64,000 nucleotides of DNA from Novipirellula caenicola (GTDB lineage Bacteria > Planctomycetota > Planctomycetia > Pirellulales > Pirellulaceae), in the NCBI RefSeq assembly GCF_039545035.1, contig NZ_BAABRO010000006.1:62001-126000 (forward strand), read 5' to 3'. Of this stretch, positions 56,498 through 64,000 are shown one piece after another. The notes beneath the pieces are model-generated. The model was not told the DNA's origin. It saw only the letters and a list, made by a program, of their open reading frames with translations, and searched no databases. A program made the translations under genes and the position numbers. The number at the start of each line of letters is the position of its first letter. The stretch's first letter is position 1.

Positions 56498-56717
56498 TAG
56501 GTCTTCTGACTTACTGCCGACCGAGTTCTCACAGCCTTCTCGCCCCGATTTCCTGTCACACAGGTTTCCCGAGCAATGGCGTTTTGAATGAAAGAGTTTC
56601 GGTTTGGATGCGTTTGATTTACGCATCCGAGGGCAGTTCACAGCGGCTGGACCATCCCGGAATTTCACCGGAGTTCCCTGTTCACTCGCGAGTGTAGAAA
56701 CACCGCAAGTCACCACG
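56493..56717 (-). ncRNA. Cobalamin (B12) riboswitch upstream of nrdA
   Basis: Read on the minus strand, the region has the conserved cobalamin riboswitch pieces in order: P1 5' strand CGTGGT (ends at 56717), GGGAACTCCGGTGAAATTCC, CAGCCGCTGTGAACTG, a variable arm, GCTCGGGAAACCTGTGTGAC, GGGCGAGAAGGC, and the 3' AGTCAGAAGACCTACC, closing with P1 ACCACG (56493-56498). It lies about 310 bases upstream of nrdA. By analogy with known actinobacterial cases, B12 should switch off this B12-independent reductase when a B12-dependent one is usable. Confidence 0.93.
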
Positions 56718-56885
56718 AACGCTTAAGAATCTAACAGCTGACACGGTGACGTCAATGCTTTGCTAGCACAATGTCGTTTGTTTTCGTTTGGACTCGTTTT
56801 TCGCGAGATTTCTTGAGATTTCGAGACGACGACAGTAAAGATTTCGATCCCAAGGGGCGTGGTTTCCGACTTCCCCATGCGTCAT

Positions 56886-56948
56886 CAATCGAAGCGTAAG
56901 TGAGGGAAAATGGATCTTGATTTGGTCCCTCGCTGACGCGTCGGATTG
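56886..56948. repeat. 63-bp imperfect inverted repeat
   Basis: The arm starting CAATCGAAGCGTAAGTGAGG is the imperfect complement of the arm ending CGCTGACGCGTCGGATTG. Its GACGCGT core resembles that in the 62-bp elements at 46825 and 48851, so the families may be related. It is non-coding. Confidence 0.65.
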
Positions 56949-56979
56949 GGAGGCGATTTATGATTTGCAGGGGCAAGCA

Positions 56980-56999
56980 GCCCCGTCATGCGACGGGGC
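56980..56999 (-). terminator. GC-rich stem-loop after the Kelch gene
   Basis: GCCCCGTC-ATGC-GACGGGGC is a perfect 8-bp stem with a four-base loop, 38 bases past the minus-strand Kelch gene stop. No U-tract follows, so it would be a weak or factor-assisted terminator, or an mRNA stabiliser. Confidence 0.35.
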
Positions 57000-57036
57000 A
57001 ATGCGGTTTTACGGTCAACCGATGGTTCGTCGGTAA

Positions 57037-58746
57037 CTATTGGATCTCGACGATCTCGAGATTTGTAAAGCGTCCAATCGACATGTTGGCACCACCTACC
57101 ATCACCATTGATTTATCATCAAGTGGCAACATGCAGTGAAAGAAGCGTCCGGGATCGTAGCTGCCTACGATCTCCCAATCGTCGCCGTCCTCGGTCAAAC
57201 GTTGGATCGTGCCGTTGACGGTGCTGACGTACAAGTGACCGGCATGGGATTGAGCCCAGCATCCAAAACCGGTCATCGCTTCACCGATCAGCGAAGCTCC
57301 CTTGGACCACTGGTTCGACTTTGGATCAAAGACATCGACTTCGGTGCTCGGTCCGTCCTCTTGATCCATGCCGCCCACGACATAGATCCGTCCGTCATGT
57401 GCAGCGACCGACAATGCACGTCGCTCAAACGGTGGCGCTGCGATCGCTTTCCACTGCAATGGCTGCTGGCTCAAGTCGGCGGTCCACGCGGTGTTGTGCC
57501 ACTTGGTTTCATTCTCGCCCGACATCGCCCATCCGCCAACGACATAGACTTGGTCGCCGATCACCGCAGCAGCGTGCGAAGATCGTGGTTCAGGCAGCGG
57601 AGTGTCGTCCTTCCACTGTTTGGCCGCAATGTCATAACGGCTGACCGTTGCTTGCGATTGCAAATCATGCGTTTCGCCTTCGTCATTCATCGCGGTAAAG
57701 CCGCCGATTCGCACCACCGAATTGCCGTGGCCGACCATTGCCAAGCCTTGCAACTTGGGTCCCGAGGGCAACGAATCCCAAGACTGTCCACCGGGCAGAT
57801 CGAGCGACCAAAATGCATTGGACTGTTCAGCGGTGGAATACGAATGTGCATCTCCGATGTGACCGCCGTAAACAAACAGTTTTCCGTTTGCGACCGCGCC
57901 ACCGAAACTGGTCAACTTCCGCGGCAAATCTGGAAGTGACGAGGCTTTGACGGTGACCGACGATTCATTTGATTTCGTCATTTTTGATTCGTTAGCGCGG
58001 GCTGAGTCGGTGCGGTGTGATTCCCCGTTGGATTGCGGCCGAGGAAACGTAGCGGTCAGATAGTTGCTGGTCGCTTGAAAGGACTCTTCTTTGAACGTAC
58101 CCGAAGCCTGATCGTCCGTGAAGCCAACCATGATCGCGTTCAAGCCTGGTTCCACTTGCTTGCTTGGGAACGTCACCACACCGTCGTCGGTCGTTTTTGC
58201 CGATCCTTCCTCATGCCCCTCGTCACAAAACAGCTTGACTTCGGCGTTCGGCAGCGGCTTTTGCTGCCAAAGCACCAAGACGCGGATTCCCTCGTCCACC
58301 GCCTTGATTTCGGCACGAAGCTGGTTGCCGCCTGATTTGCCTTCAGCCGGAGGTGTCGTCCAGGTGGCTGGATCTGGGCTGGGGAAATGCTGGACGTAAT
58401 ACACCAATTTCGAGCCATGGTAGATGCCGTACGTTTGCGTGCCATAGATGCATCCGGTTTTCGCGACAGCATCCGCAGCCTGCAGCCCAACCAAGTCGTC
58501 GGTCGAAACGGTTTGTAGCGTCAGCGATTTGGGGGCTGAGTTTCCGTCGGTCTGCCACAGTTCGAATGCTTTCATCGATTCAGGCAAATGGTAGGTGCGA
58601 TCGTCGAGCCCTTCGCCGAAGAACAGGATCGGTTTTCCTTGATCGTTTTGAGCGAGCCAAGGAAAGTGGGCGTGAACTGGGGTAGGCCCGAACACACTAA
58701 GCAAGGCAAACAGGCAGGCGATGAAGGAGAGGTGGTGTGATTTCAT
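57037..58746 (-). CDS. Exported protein with DUF4198-like and Kelch-repeat domains
   Basis: The 569-residue protein has a signal peptide (SFIACLFALLSVFGPTPVHA), then a DUF4198-like part (HFPWLAQNDQGKPILFFGEG...; residues about 26-240) seen in proteins linked to metal or nickel transport, then a Ser/Asn-rich linker, then a Kelch propeller (residues about 285-565; blades such as GKLFVYGGHIGD, DQVYVVGGWAMSG, GRIYVVGGMDQED). The fusion of these two folds is uncommon. Role unknown. Confidence 0.82.
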   Translation of the reverse strand: MKSHHLSFIACLFALLSVFGPTPVHAHFPWLAQNDQGKPILFFGEGLDDRTYHLPESMKAFELWQTDGNSAPKSLTLQTVSTDDLVGLQAADAVAKTGCIYGTQTYGIYHGSKLVYYVQHFPSPDPATWTTPPAEGKSGGNQLRAEIKAVDEGIRVLVLWQQKPLPNAEVKLFCDEGHEEGSAKTTDDGVVTFPSKQVEPGLNAIMVGFTDDQASGTFKEESFQATSNYLTATFPRPQSNGESHRTDSARANESKMTKSNESSVTVKASSLPDLPRKLTSFGGAVANGKLFVYGGHIGDAHSYSTAEQSNAFWSLDLPGGQSWDSLPSGPKLQGLAMVGHGNSVVRIGGFTAMNDEGETHDLQSQATVSRYDIAAKQWKDDTPLPEPRSSHAAAVIGDQVYVVGGWAMSGENETKWHNTAWTADLSQQPLQWKAIAAPPFERRALSVAAHDGRIYVVGGMDQEDGPSTEVDVFDPKSNQWSKGASLIGEAMTGFGCWAQSHAGHLYVSTVNGTIQRLTEDGDDWEIVGSYDPGRFFHCMLPLDDKSMVMVGGANMSIGRFTNLEIVEIQ

Positions 58747-58828
58747 TTTGGTGTTTTCAAGAAAGGATTTGGCGTCGAGTAAAAGTGGAAGGGAAAAAGA
58801 CAGGCTGAATGCCTATCCCACGGTTTTA

Positions 58829-59299
58829 CTACAGGTCGATCCGCAGCGGACTTTTCTGCTGTGGCGTGACCTCGATTTGCTTCGTCATGTTGGTAGTCGC
58901 ATTGCGCGGCAAGCTTTTTGAGCGTTGCACTCCGAATTCGCGAGCCGCTTTGCGAGGGTCTTGTTCAGCAACCTCGATGATCGATTCGATCGCAGGTTCG
59001 TCGGGATTCACCCGTACGGTGTATTCTCCGGCGTAGGGGCCCGTCAGTCGAGTGAAAGCGAAACGTCCTGTGTCGATTCGTGTTGCCACGGGAGTTCCTG
59101 TTTGAGATGCGGGCGTCAAAATCAAGGTCGCACGCTCAATCGGTTTGCCGTCGGATTGGACGGTCCCGTGTAGTGCGATCCGTTCGGGGGCCGGTTCGCT
59201 GCATCCGGTTGCCAGCGATATCGAAATGGACACCGCGATCAACATCGCCTTTGCCATGACGGGACGAACGGTGTCCTCGCGAGAGCGTCGCTGGATCAT
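58829..59299 (-). CDS. Lipoprotein with carboxypeptidase-regulatory-like fold
   Basis: The 156-residue protein has a lipobox (SLATGC, Cys about residue 33) after a hydrophobic segment, then a beta-sandwich of the kind common beside DUF1559 proteins: [20 protein letters not shown] and [11 protein letters not shown]. The ATG at 59299 overlaps the stop of the DUF1559 gene (ATGA), so the pair is translationally coupled. It ends 82 bases before the Kelch gene start on the same strand. Confidence 0.8.
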   Translation of the reverse strand: MIQRRSREDTVRPVMAKAMLIAVSISISLATGCSEPAPERIALHGTVQSDGKPIERATLILTPASQTGTPVATRIDTGRFAFTRLTGPYAGEYTVRVNPDEPAIESIIEVAEQDPRKAAREFGVQRSKSLPRNATTNMTKQIEVTPQQKSPLRIDL

Positions 59300-60246
59300 C
59301 GATCGTCCCTCGGAATCACTTCGTGACCATTCTTGCTAGCGAGAGCATTGTAGATTTCATAGTCGATCGAATCGGTCATGAAATGCGTACTGCCGTCGGC
59401 ATAGACAAAATGGGCGCCGCCGGAATGTTGACTTGCAAATCCACCCATATTTGCCGCGGTGTGGACATTTAGGGGATAAAGCGTTGTGCCCAATGCGATT
59501 TTTGGGTAACCGACGACCCAGCGTGCGGTGCCCCATTTCACTGTCCCGACCATGTCGCTCGGCAGCGTGCTGCCGGTCCAGAGGTAGTCGTTGTAATTGT
59601 AGACGGTTTCGCCCAGTGCGATGGTCGACGAGGTTCCGTCCAGACAATCGCGGAAACGGTTCGGCGGGTTTTGGTAGCCGTACGATGGCCAATGCAGACC
59701 GAACAGTCCGTCACCCTTCTGCATGTAGTCGTCGGTTCCTTCGCACCACAGATAGCTGGTCGGGCCGCCGGTTTCGACGGGACGACCGTTGGATCCGATG
59801 CGAGTATCCGGCGCATCGCGATTGAGAATCATCGACGGGCACAAGAACGTGGCGATCTTTTGCGACGAAACGCTTTCGTTGTAGGGATCGCTATAGCTTT
59901 TCGAGAAATCCCATTGCTGGTAGTTGTTGGATTCCTCGAGATGCGACAGCACCGAAACAAACGGGCTAATGAAGTTGCTTTGGATACTGCCAGCGGGGAA
60001 TTGGCCAAATGTGCCGTGATAGTTGTGGGCCGCCAGCACGATTTGACGCATGTGGTTGGTGCACGACATCTTGCGTGCCGCCTCGCGGGCGGCTTGCACG
60101 GCGGGCAATAACAATCCGACGAGGATGCCGATGATCGCGATCACGACCAGCAATTCGACCAGCGTAAAGCCAGGCCGAGTGCGACGAGGGGATATTGGGT
60201 TTTCGGCAGCGTGTGCGGGAACGGACTGAGGGCGTAACGTTGTCAT
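59296..60246 (-). CDS. DUF1559 protein with prepilin-type N-terminus
   Basis: The 316-residue protein has a prepilin signal ([20 protein letters not shown], with Glu5), then [20 protein letters not shown], the diagnostic DUF1559 opening, and the C-terminal [20 protein letters not shown]. The family is planctomycete-rich and pilin-like; members have been linked to surface fibres. It heads an operon with a lipoprotein and probably the Kelch gene. The ATG at 60246 is used. Confidence 0.93.
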   Translation of the reverse strand: MTTLRPQSVPAHAAENPISPRRTRPGFTLVELLVVIAIIGILVGLLLPAVQAAREAARKMSCTNHMRQIVLAAHNYHGTFGQFPAGSIQSNFISPFVSVLSHLEESNNYQQWDFSKSYSDPYNESVSSQKIATFLCPSMILNRDAPDTRIGSNGRPVETGGPTSYLWCEGTDDYMQKGDGLFGLHWPSYGYQNPPNRFRDCLDGTSSTIALGETVYNYNDYLWTGSTLPSDMVGTVKWGTARWVVGYPKIALGTTLYPLNVHTAANMGGFASQHSGGAHFVYADGSTHFMTDSIDYEIYNALASKNGHEVIPRDDR

Positions 60247-60588
60247 CAAACAACTCCTTCAAATGAGCCTACGAGAAAGGAAACAAGCTCTCGATGTTCG
60301 AACGTGAACACGAGAGATGCATCCGAGCGTGGCTGGCGAAGGTGCTGATGCCCCAGCGATGGCAGGCCGCTGAATTTAGATAGCCGTTTCATGGCGTTCG
60401 CCACGGTTTGCTAAATCAGCAGCCGATCGCGGATCGGGGGGGGCTGTCGTCCCAGTTGCTTGCTGCGTCGTCGAATGTGTATCGCTAATGCGAATCAGTC
60501 TCAACAAGTATTGTGTTGCAACGGTTTTTTCGCAAGAATGGCTGAGTAAAAAAATCAAAACGCGTAAGCGACCTGAAAATAAAGACTT
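60247..60588. other. Divergent intergenic region between DUF1559 and hemP
   Basis: The 342 bases hold a G-run at about 60437 and a Fur-box-like site at 60484-60505. Promoters for both directions should lie here. No gene seen. Confidence 0.5.
60484..60505 (+). promoter_or_regulatory. Fur-box-like site upstream of hemP
   Basis: GCTAATGCGAATCAGTCTCA resembles an iron-box; its complement reads TGAGACTGATTCGCATTAGC, similar to Fur-box halves (TGAGAnTnATTCnCA). It lies about 85 bases upstream of hemP, a gene usually controlled by Fur. This is a pattern match only. Confidence 0.4.
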
Positions 60589-60789
60589 ATGACGAATCCA
60601 AACGAAGCGACGCCGCCTGCACCCAAAAAAACGGACGCCACCGACGGCGTTTGGACGAGCCAGATCGCGCCAAAAATCGTCCGATTCAAGGATCTTGCCC
60701 GCTGCGGGGATGAGATTTGGATTGAGCATCAAGGGATGCTGTACCGATTGCGAGAGACGCGGCAAGGCAAGCTAATTTTGACCAAATAG
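60589..60789 (+). CDS. hemP: Hemin uptake protein HemP
   Basis: The 66-residue protein has an unstructured Pro/Thr-rich start and the complete HemP signature at the end: IWIEHQGMLYRLRETRQGK followed by LILTK. HemP is a small protein found with haem uptake systems and usually iron-regulated. No haem receptor or transporter genes are in the window, so it may act on systems elsewhere. The gene is preceded by a Fur-box-like site. Confidence 0.9.
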   Translation: MTNPNEATPPAPKKTDATDGVWTSQIAPKIVRFKDLARCGDEIWIEHQGMLYRLRETRQGKLILTK

Positions 60790-60951
60790 AAAGGTCGGTG
60801 CCGCCAAACGGGGGTTTTTTAAGGCGGAGCGGCGCGGGGCCCGACCGGTCAAAATCGAACGTTTCACTCGCCGCAACCGGACGGGGTACTGCGCCGCGAG
60901 CGCTACCCAAGGTCGATGGCATTGGCCGTGAATCGCCGGGGCCTGCACAGT

Positions 60952-61052
60952 ACCCGGCCGCTTACGCGTCGCGGCTCACGGATTCGACCGCACAGGACTC
61001 GACCGCACAGGACTCGGCCGCGCAGGACCCAGCCGCTTACGCGTCACGGCTC
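60952..61052. repeat. Two half copies of the 62-bp element around a 15-bp tandem repeat
   Basis: Two 26-base half elements (60952-60977 and 61027-61052), both of the form ACCCGGCCGCTTACGCGTC... ending CGGCTC, lie 75 bases apart in direct orientation. Between them are about three 15-base units (GACCGCACAGGACTC type). This looks like a decayed or duplicated REP cluster between hemP and mntR. Confidence 0.75.
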
Positions 61053-61086
61053 ATGGATTCGAACGTGCAGGGCCCGGCCATATTCC

Positions 61087-61623
61087 TTAGGACGGCTCGC
61101 TGGGCCAGCCTTTGGTCAGGACGCGTTTCATAGCCGCCAGCGTTTCTTTGCTGACATGGTGCTCGATCCCTTCGCTGTCGGCAGCCGCCGTCGCCGCGCT
61201 GACTCCCATTCGCCGCAAGAAGCTCTCCACGATCTCATGGCGTTGTCGTGACTGCGTCGCCAACCGCTTGCCTGCGGCGGTCAATTCGATCGGTTGGTAG
61301 GGTTCGGTCACGACAAACCCATCACGCTGCAGCCGGCCGATCGTATTGTTGACCGTGGCGTGCGTGACTGCGAAATGTTTGACGAGATCGATCGCCCGGC
61401 ATACGCCTCGCTCGGTAATTGCGTCCGCGATCGCTTCGACGTAGTCCTCGGCAACCTCGCTGGCATGGTCCGATCGAATTCGTTGGTAAGTCTTCGATGG
61501 CAAGTTCTGGTTCCCTTCGTGTGCCCCAAGTGGTGTAATCACCACCCGCAATGTGCCATTATCGTAGCCCCATATCCTAACAAAATTGTTTTCACGCGGA
61601 ATCCCCTTGATTGTGTCTGTCAC
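61087..61623 (-). CDS. mntR: MntR-like manganese-dependent regulator
   Basis: The protein belongs to the DtxR/MntR family: HASEVAEDYVEAIADAITE, a helix-turn-helix (LVKHFAVTHATVNNTIGRL), and SRQRHEIVESFLRRMGVSAA then EGIEHHVSKETL with the metal-ligand His/Glu residues. It matches E. coli MntR in arrangement. It lacks an SH3-like C-terminal domain. The frame begins at GTG 61623; the first ~50 residues have no counterpart in MntR, so the true start may be further in. Two palindromic sites lie upstream, fitting autoregulation. Confidence 0.9.
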   Translation of the reverse strand: MTDTIKGIPRENNFVRIWGYDNGTLRVVITPLGAHEGNQNLPSKTYQRIRSDHASEVAEDYVEAIADAITERGVCRAIDLVKHFAVTHATVNNTIGRLQRDGFVVTEPYQPIELTAAGKRLATQSRQRHEIVESFLRRMGVSAATAAADSEGIEHHVSKETLAAMKRVLTKGWPSEPS

Positions 61624-61646
61624 GATCGCTAGACTCTGCCCATGAA

Positions 61647-61662
61647 GTTAGTTTCGGCTAAC
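61647..61662. promoter_or_regulatory. Palindromic operator-like site 1 (MntR candidate)
   Basis: GTTAG-6 bases-CTAAC, followed by ATTTGGC. It is 24 bases upstream of the mntR start, and its core resembles DtxR-family operators (TTAG...CTAA). It is repeated at 61726. Confidence 0.6.
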
Positions 61663-61725
61663 ATTTGGCTTGCTGCCAGCAAGTCGCGATAGGGAACGCG
61701 TGTTCCTGTTTTTTACGAGGTTAAA

Positions 61726-61741
61726 GTTAGTGGCGGCTAAC
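61726..61741. promoter_or_regulatory. Palindromic operator-like site 2 (MntR candidate)
   Basis: A second copy of GTTAG-6 bases-CTAAC followed by ATTTGGC, 79 bases from the first and 52 bases upstream of the DUF1559 start. The shared unit is 23 bases with two central differences. It could let MntR control both divergent genes. Confidence 0.6.
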
Positions 61742-61792
61742 ATTTGGCGTCAGCTTCATGACAAACGTCGATAACGAAGATAGAGGTTTCGA

Positions 61793-62950
61793 ATGCCGAA
61801 GTTAGAGTGTTATTTTGCGGAGCAGAAATCCGTTTTGAATACGTCGGTTTCCACCGGATGCACGATCCATCGTCACGATCGTCCTCGCCGCGGTGGGTTC
61901 ACGCTGGTTGAATTGCTCGTGGTGATCGCGATCATCGGCGTGTTAGTCGGACTACTGCTTCCTGCGGTCCAAGCCGCACGTGAAGCGGCGCGGCGTATGT
62001 CGTGTAGTAACAATTTACGGCAAGTGGGTTTAGCAGCACAAAACTATCATTCGGCTTACCAACGATTTCCCGCCGGCTATGTTTCGCATCCCACACGCGA
62101 CGGATCGGCGCCAGCGTCGGTGATGATGGATTCGGTCACGTGGGACGCCGGTCCTGGTTGGGGCTGGGCCGCCGGACTCTTGCCATTCGCCGAAGGCAAC
62201 GCGTTAGCAGACAGCCTTCGCTATGATCAACCGATTTGGTCATCGTTTAATCGGCAAGCGATTTCCGCAAGCATTCCCATGTTCTTGTGTCCAAGTGCGA
62301 CCGGTGGCGATGAACCGTTTGAAGTCAAAGACCAATCGGGAAATCCGCTGCTCATTGGGGGACAGCCAATGAAGCTTGGGCGCAGCCATTATGTGGCAAG
62401 CCACGGCCAAGAAAGCTGTTGGGGGGAATGTGGTTCAGCTGCGACCGGCGAAGTGTTCACGAACATCTATACATCAACGACCAAGATTGTTCCGATCAAT
62501 GGCGATGCTGCGAACGTTGCCGACGGGCCCTTTTTTCGCAATTCCAAAACACGATTTCGCGACGTGCTGGATGGCACGTCCAACACGATTTTCTTTGGCG
62601 AACATAGCTCGGCCCTAAGCGAAAAAACTTGGGTTGGCGTTGTTCCTGGAGCGTTCACCCATCCACGGTTTTCGTCGCCTGAAAATGGCCCCGATGCCGC
62701 TGCGACGCTGACGTTGGTTCACGCTGGACCTTCGGGTGGCGAGCTCGACATTACCGGCAGTCCCATTATCCATCCTGTCAATTTCCCCACCTATCACGTC
62801 GGGCAAATGTTCGCCGAACATCTCGGTGGCGGCTACGTTTGCATGGGCGACGGATCGGTTCGCTTTGTCACGAATTTTGTTGATTTGTATCTATGGGCGG
62901 AACTATCCAGCATGGATGAGCACGAAGTCATTGATTGGGAGAAGTTTTAA
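61793..62950 (+). CDS. DUF1559 protein with prepilin-type N-terminus
   Basis: The 385-residue protein has a long leader (about 35 residues, with several Cys/His/Arg) and the prepilin motif [20 protein letters not shown], then [20 protein letters not shown], the DUF1559 opening, and the C-terminal GGGYVCMGDGSVRFVTNFVD. It is divergent from mntR, with two operator-like palindromes between them, so it may be a manganese-regulated surface protein. Its stop overlaps the next gene (TAATG). Confidence 0.92.
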   Translation: MPKLECYFAEQKSVLNTSVSTGCTIHRHDRPRRGGFTLVELLVVIAIIGVLVGLLLPAVQAAREAARRMSCSNNLRQVGLAAQNYHSAYQRFPAGYVSHPTRDGSAPASVMMDSVTWDAGPGWGWAAGLLPFAEGNALADSLRYDQPIWSSFNRQAISASIPMFLCPSATGGDEPFEVKDQSGNPLLIGGQPMKLGRSHYVASHGQESCWGECGSAATGEVFTNIYTSTTKIVPINGDAANVADGPFFRNSKTRFRDVLDGTSNTIFFGEHSSALSEKTWVGVVPGAFTHPRFSSPENGPDAAATLTLVHAGPSGGELDITGSPIIHPVNFPTYHVGQMFAEHLGGGYVCMGDGSVRFVTNFVDLYLWAELSSMDEHEVIDWEKF

Positions 62951-63303
62951 TGGCACGCAATTCTACGAACGCAAAGTCGGATTCCCGATTCAAAGTCGTG
63001 GCCCTTACCGCATTAATCGTGCTTGCGATTGTCACCGCCGCATGGTGGATGTCGCATACGCCCGTCAAGCTTGACGAGCAAGGTTACGATGTCACGATTG
63101 CACTCTATCGAGTTTGCAACCAACGCAGTAGCGAAGGGTTGCAGAAAATCGAAGAGCAAATCCGAGAGCTCGAAGCAAGCCAAGCGACGTTGGGCGAATC
63201 GCATCAAGTCATTCTCGACTTGATCGCGACGGCAAAAGCGGGCGATTGGAAAAACGCTGCCATCGCATGCCGCCAAGCACTCGAAGACCAAGTCCAACGT
63301 TAA
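62950..63303 (+). CDS. Small membrane-anchored helical protein
   Basis: The 117-residue protein has one N-terminal membrane helix (FKVVALTALIVLAIVTAAWW, about residues 14-33) and a soluble helical part (LQKIEEQIRELEASQATLG). No family recognised. It overlaps the DUF1559 stop by TAATG and so is part of the same operon. Confidence 0.75.
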   Translation: MARNSTNAKSDSRFKVVALTALIVLAIVTAAWWMSHTPVKLDEQGYDVTIALYRVCNQRSSEGLQKIEEQIRELEASQATLGESHQVILDLIATAKAGDWKNAAIACRQALEDQVQR

Positions 63304-63392
63304 CCGTGGGATAGGCTTCCAGCCTGTCATCATGTGTAAGGCTTGCTTCGTCCGCCAACGGAATAAAACGCCAGACGTCCTCGCAAGAATCG

Positions 63393-64000
63393 CTACCTGA
63401 CTTTCTGAGCCGCGGGCAACCCGTGGGGAAGCGGATGGACCGTTTCATGCAATGCATTCGCAAGGATCTCGAGACTGTCGACCAATCGAGGTCCAGGGCG
63501 ACTGAAATAGGCCGATCCATCGACGGCATAGACACGATCGTTTTTGACGCACGCGAGCGTTTCCCAACCGGGATACGATTTGAGGATCGGGACATCTTGC
63601 ATCGTTCGCTCGATGTCAAAACCGCAGCAGGCGATCATCAACACCTCGGGATTCGCCGCGACGATCTGGTCCCATGCGGTGGTGACCGAACGCTCTCCGG
63701 CGACTCCGATCGCTTCGCGACCGCCCGCGAGCGACACCAGTTCGGGACTCCAGTGGCCTGCGCAAAACGGTGGATCGATCCATTCCAGCAGCATCACGCT
63801 TGGTCGTGTTTTGATCGGCGCGGATCGCGCAGCCACCGCGTCGACACGCTGCTGCAATTGAGCGATGTACGCCTCTGCCCTTGATAGGCATCCTGCCGCC
63901 TCACCAACTTGGCGAATGCACTGCATCACGTCAGCGAACGAGGTGGGCTCGAGATTGATCACACGCGGCGTGCCCGGCAACGAGCAGGCTGCCGATTGAA
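63393..64000 (-). CDS. BtuF-like cobalamin-binding protein, C-terminal part
   Basis: The reading continues past the right edge; the TTG at 63980 is not a convincing start. The visible ~200 residues show the class III periplasmic binding protein fold of the BtuF type: INLEPTSFADVMQCIRQVGE, LEWIDPPFCAGHWSPELV, VTTAWDQIVAANPEVLMIAC and AYFSRPGPRLVDSLEILANAL. Such proteins bind vitamin B12 or corrinoids for ABC uptake or for salvage. A B12 riboswitch controls nrdA elsewhere in the window. Confidence 0.85.
   Translation of the reverse strand, partial: QSAACSLPGTPRVINLEPTSFADVMQCIRQVGEAAGCLSRAEAYIAQLQQRVDAVAARSAPIKTRPSVMLLEWIDPPFCAGHWSPELVSLAGGREAIGVAGERSVTTAWDQIVAANPEVLMIACCGFDIERTMQDVPILKSYPGWETLACVKNDRVYAVDGSAYFSRPGPRLVDSLEILANALHETVHPLPHGLPAAQKVR

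Larger units (their letters stand above)
56718..57036. other. Intergenic region with repeats between riboswitch and Kelch gene
   Basis: The 319 bases upstream of the riboswitch hold the nrdA promoter, which I cannot place with confidence. They also contain an imperfect inverted repeat (56886-56948) and a perfect GC-rich palindrome (56980-56999). Confidence 0.5.

Overview
The window reads as a stretch of a planctomycete chromosome, probably a Pirellulaceae/Rhodopirellula-like bacterium. The evidence is indirect but consistent: two DUF1559 proteins with prepilin-like N-termini, a DUF1080 plus Gfo/Idh/MocA sugar-oxidation group, many small repeated hairpin elements, weak or absent Shine-Dalgarno sites, and a class Ic-type (Chlamydia-like, PVC superphylum) ribonucleotide reductase small subunit. 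No rRNA, tRNA, CRISPR array, transposase or phage module was found. The first gene runs off the left edge and the last gene runs off the right edge.

Region 1 (1-8912, plus strand) is one tightly overlapping operon for low-potential electron transfer. It holds the 3' part of a pyruvate/2-oxoacid:ferredoxin oxidoreductase with a fused C-terminal ferredoxin, then rnfC, rnfD, rnfG, rnfE and rnfA, a small Cys-rich membrane protein resembling NqrM, and a plant-type ferredoxin-NADP reductase. No rnfB is present where one is expected.

Region 2 (8923-26524) is a hybrid type IV pilus/type II secretion locus. The minus strand carries pilP-, pilO-, pilN- and pilM-like genes, gspF, gspE, a STAS protein, a histidine kinase, a response regulator and the major pseudopilin gspG. 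A divergent HD-GYP phosphodiesterase and a secretin follow, then a plus-strand set of minor pseudopilins (H, J, I, K) with unusual C-terminal extensions: LamG-like, PKD and carbohydrate-binding-like. GspE has an MshEN-type c-di-GMP-binding N-terminus, so the HD-GYP enzyme and the pilus motor may form one circuit.

Region 3 (26634-42068) is a mixed accessory and stress region: a dihydroorotate dehydrogenase-like enzyme, a cytochrome c'-like protein, a PolX-type DNA-binding protein without the polymerase domain, a TerB-like protein, a P1B-type metal ATPase, a WG-repeat protein, an adhesin-like fragment, two tandem universal stress proteins, an AT-richer DUF4238 gene, a potassium channel, a Na/phosphate cotransporter and a BON protein.

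Region 4 (42075-51387) holds a periplasmic sugar/glycoside oxidation group (FAD oxidoreductase, DUF1080, Gfo/Idh/MocA, PQQ-type propeller), a coiled-coil membrane protein, a TrmK-like tRNA methyltransferase, a zinc-ribbon AIM24 protein and DUF3859. Several repeated inverted-repeat elements lie between these genes.

Region 5 (51956-56717, minus strand) is nrdA, a small unknown gene and nrdB, preceded by a cobalamin riboswitch. NrdB has Phe in place of the radical Tyr and Glu in place of the first Asp ligand, the signature of the Mn/Fe class Ic enzyme. Region 6 (57037-64000) has a DUF4198/Kelch protein, a lipoprotein and a DUF1559 protein, then hemP, an mntR-like regulator with two palindromic operator-like sites, a second DUF1559 operon and the C-terminal part of a BtuF-like cobalamin-binding protein. 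Metal and cofactor supply (Mn, haem, B12) thus clusters near a reductase whose control and cofactor depend on B12 and Mn.
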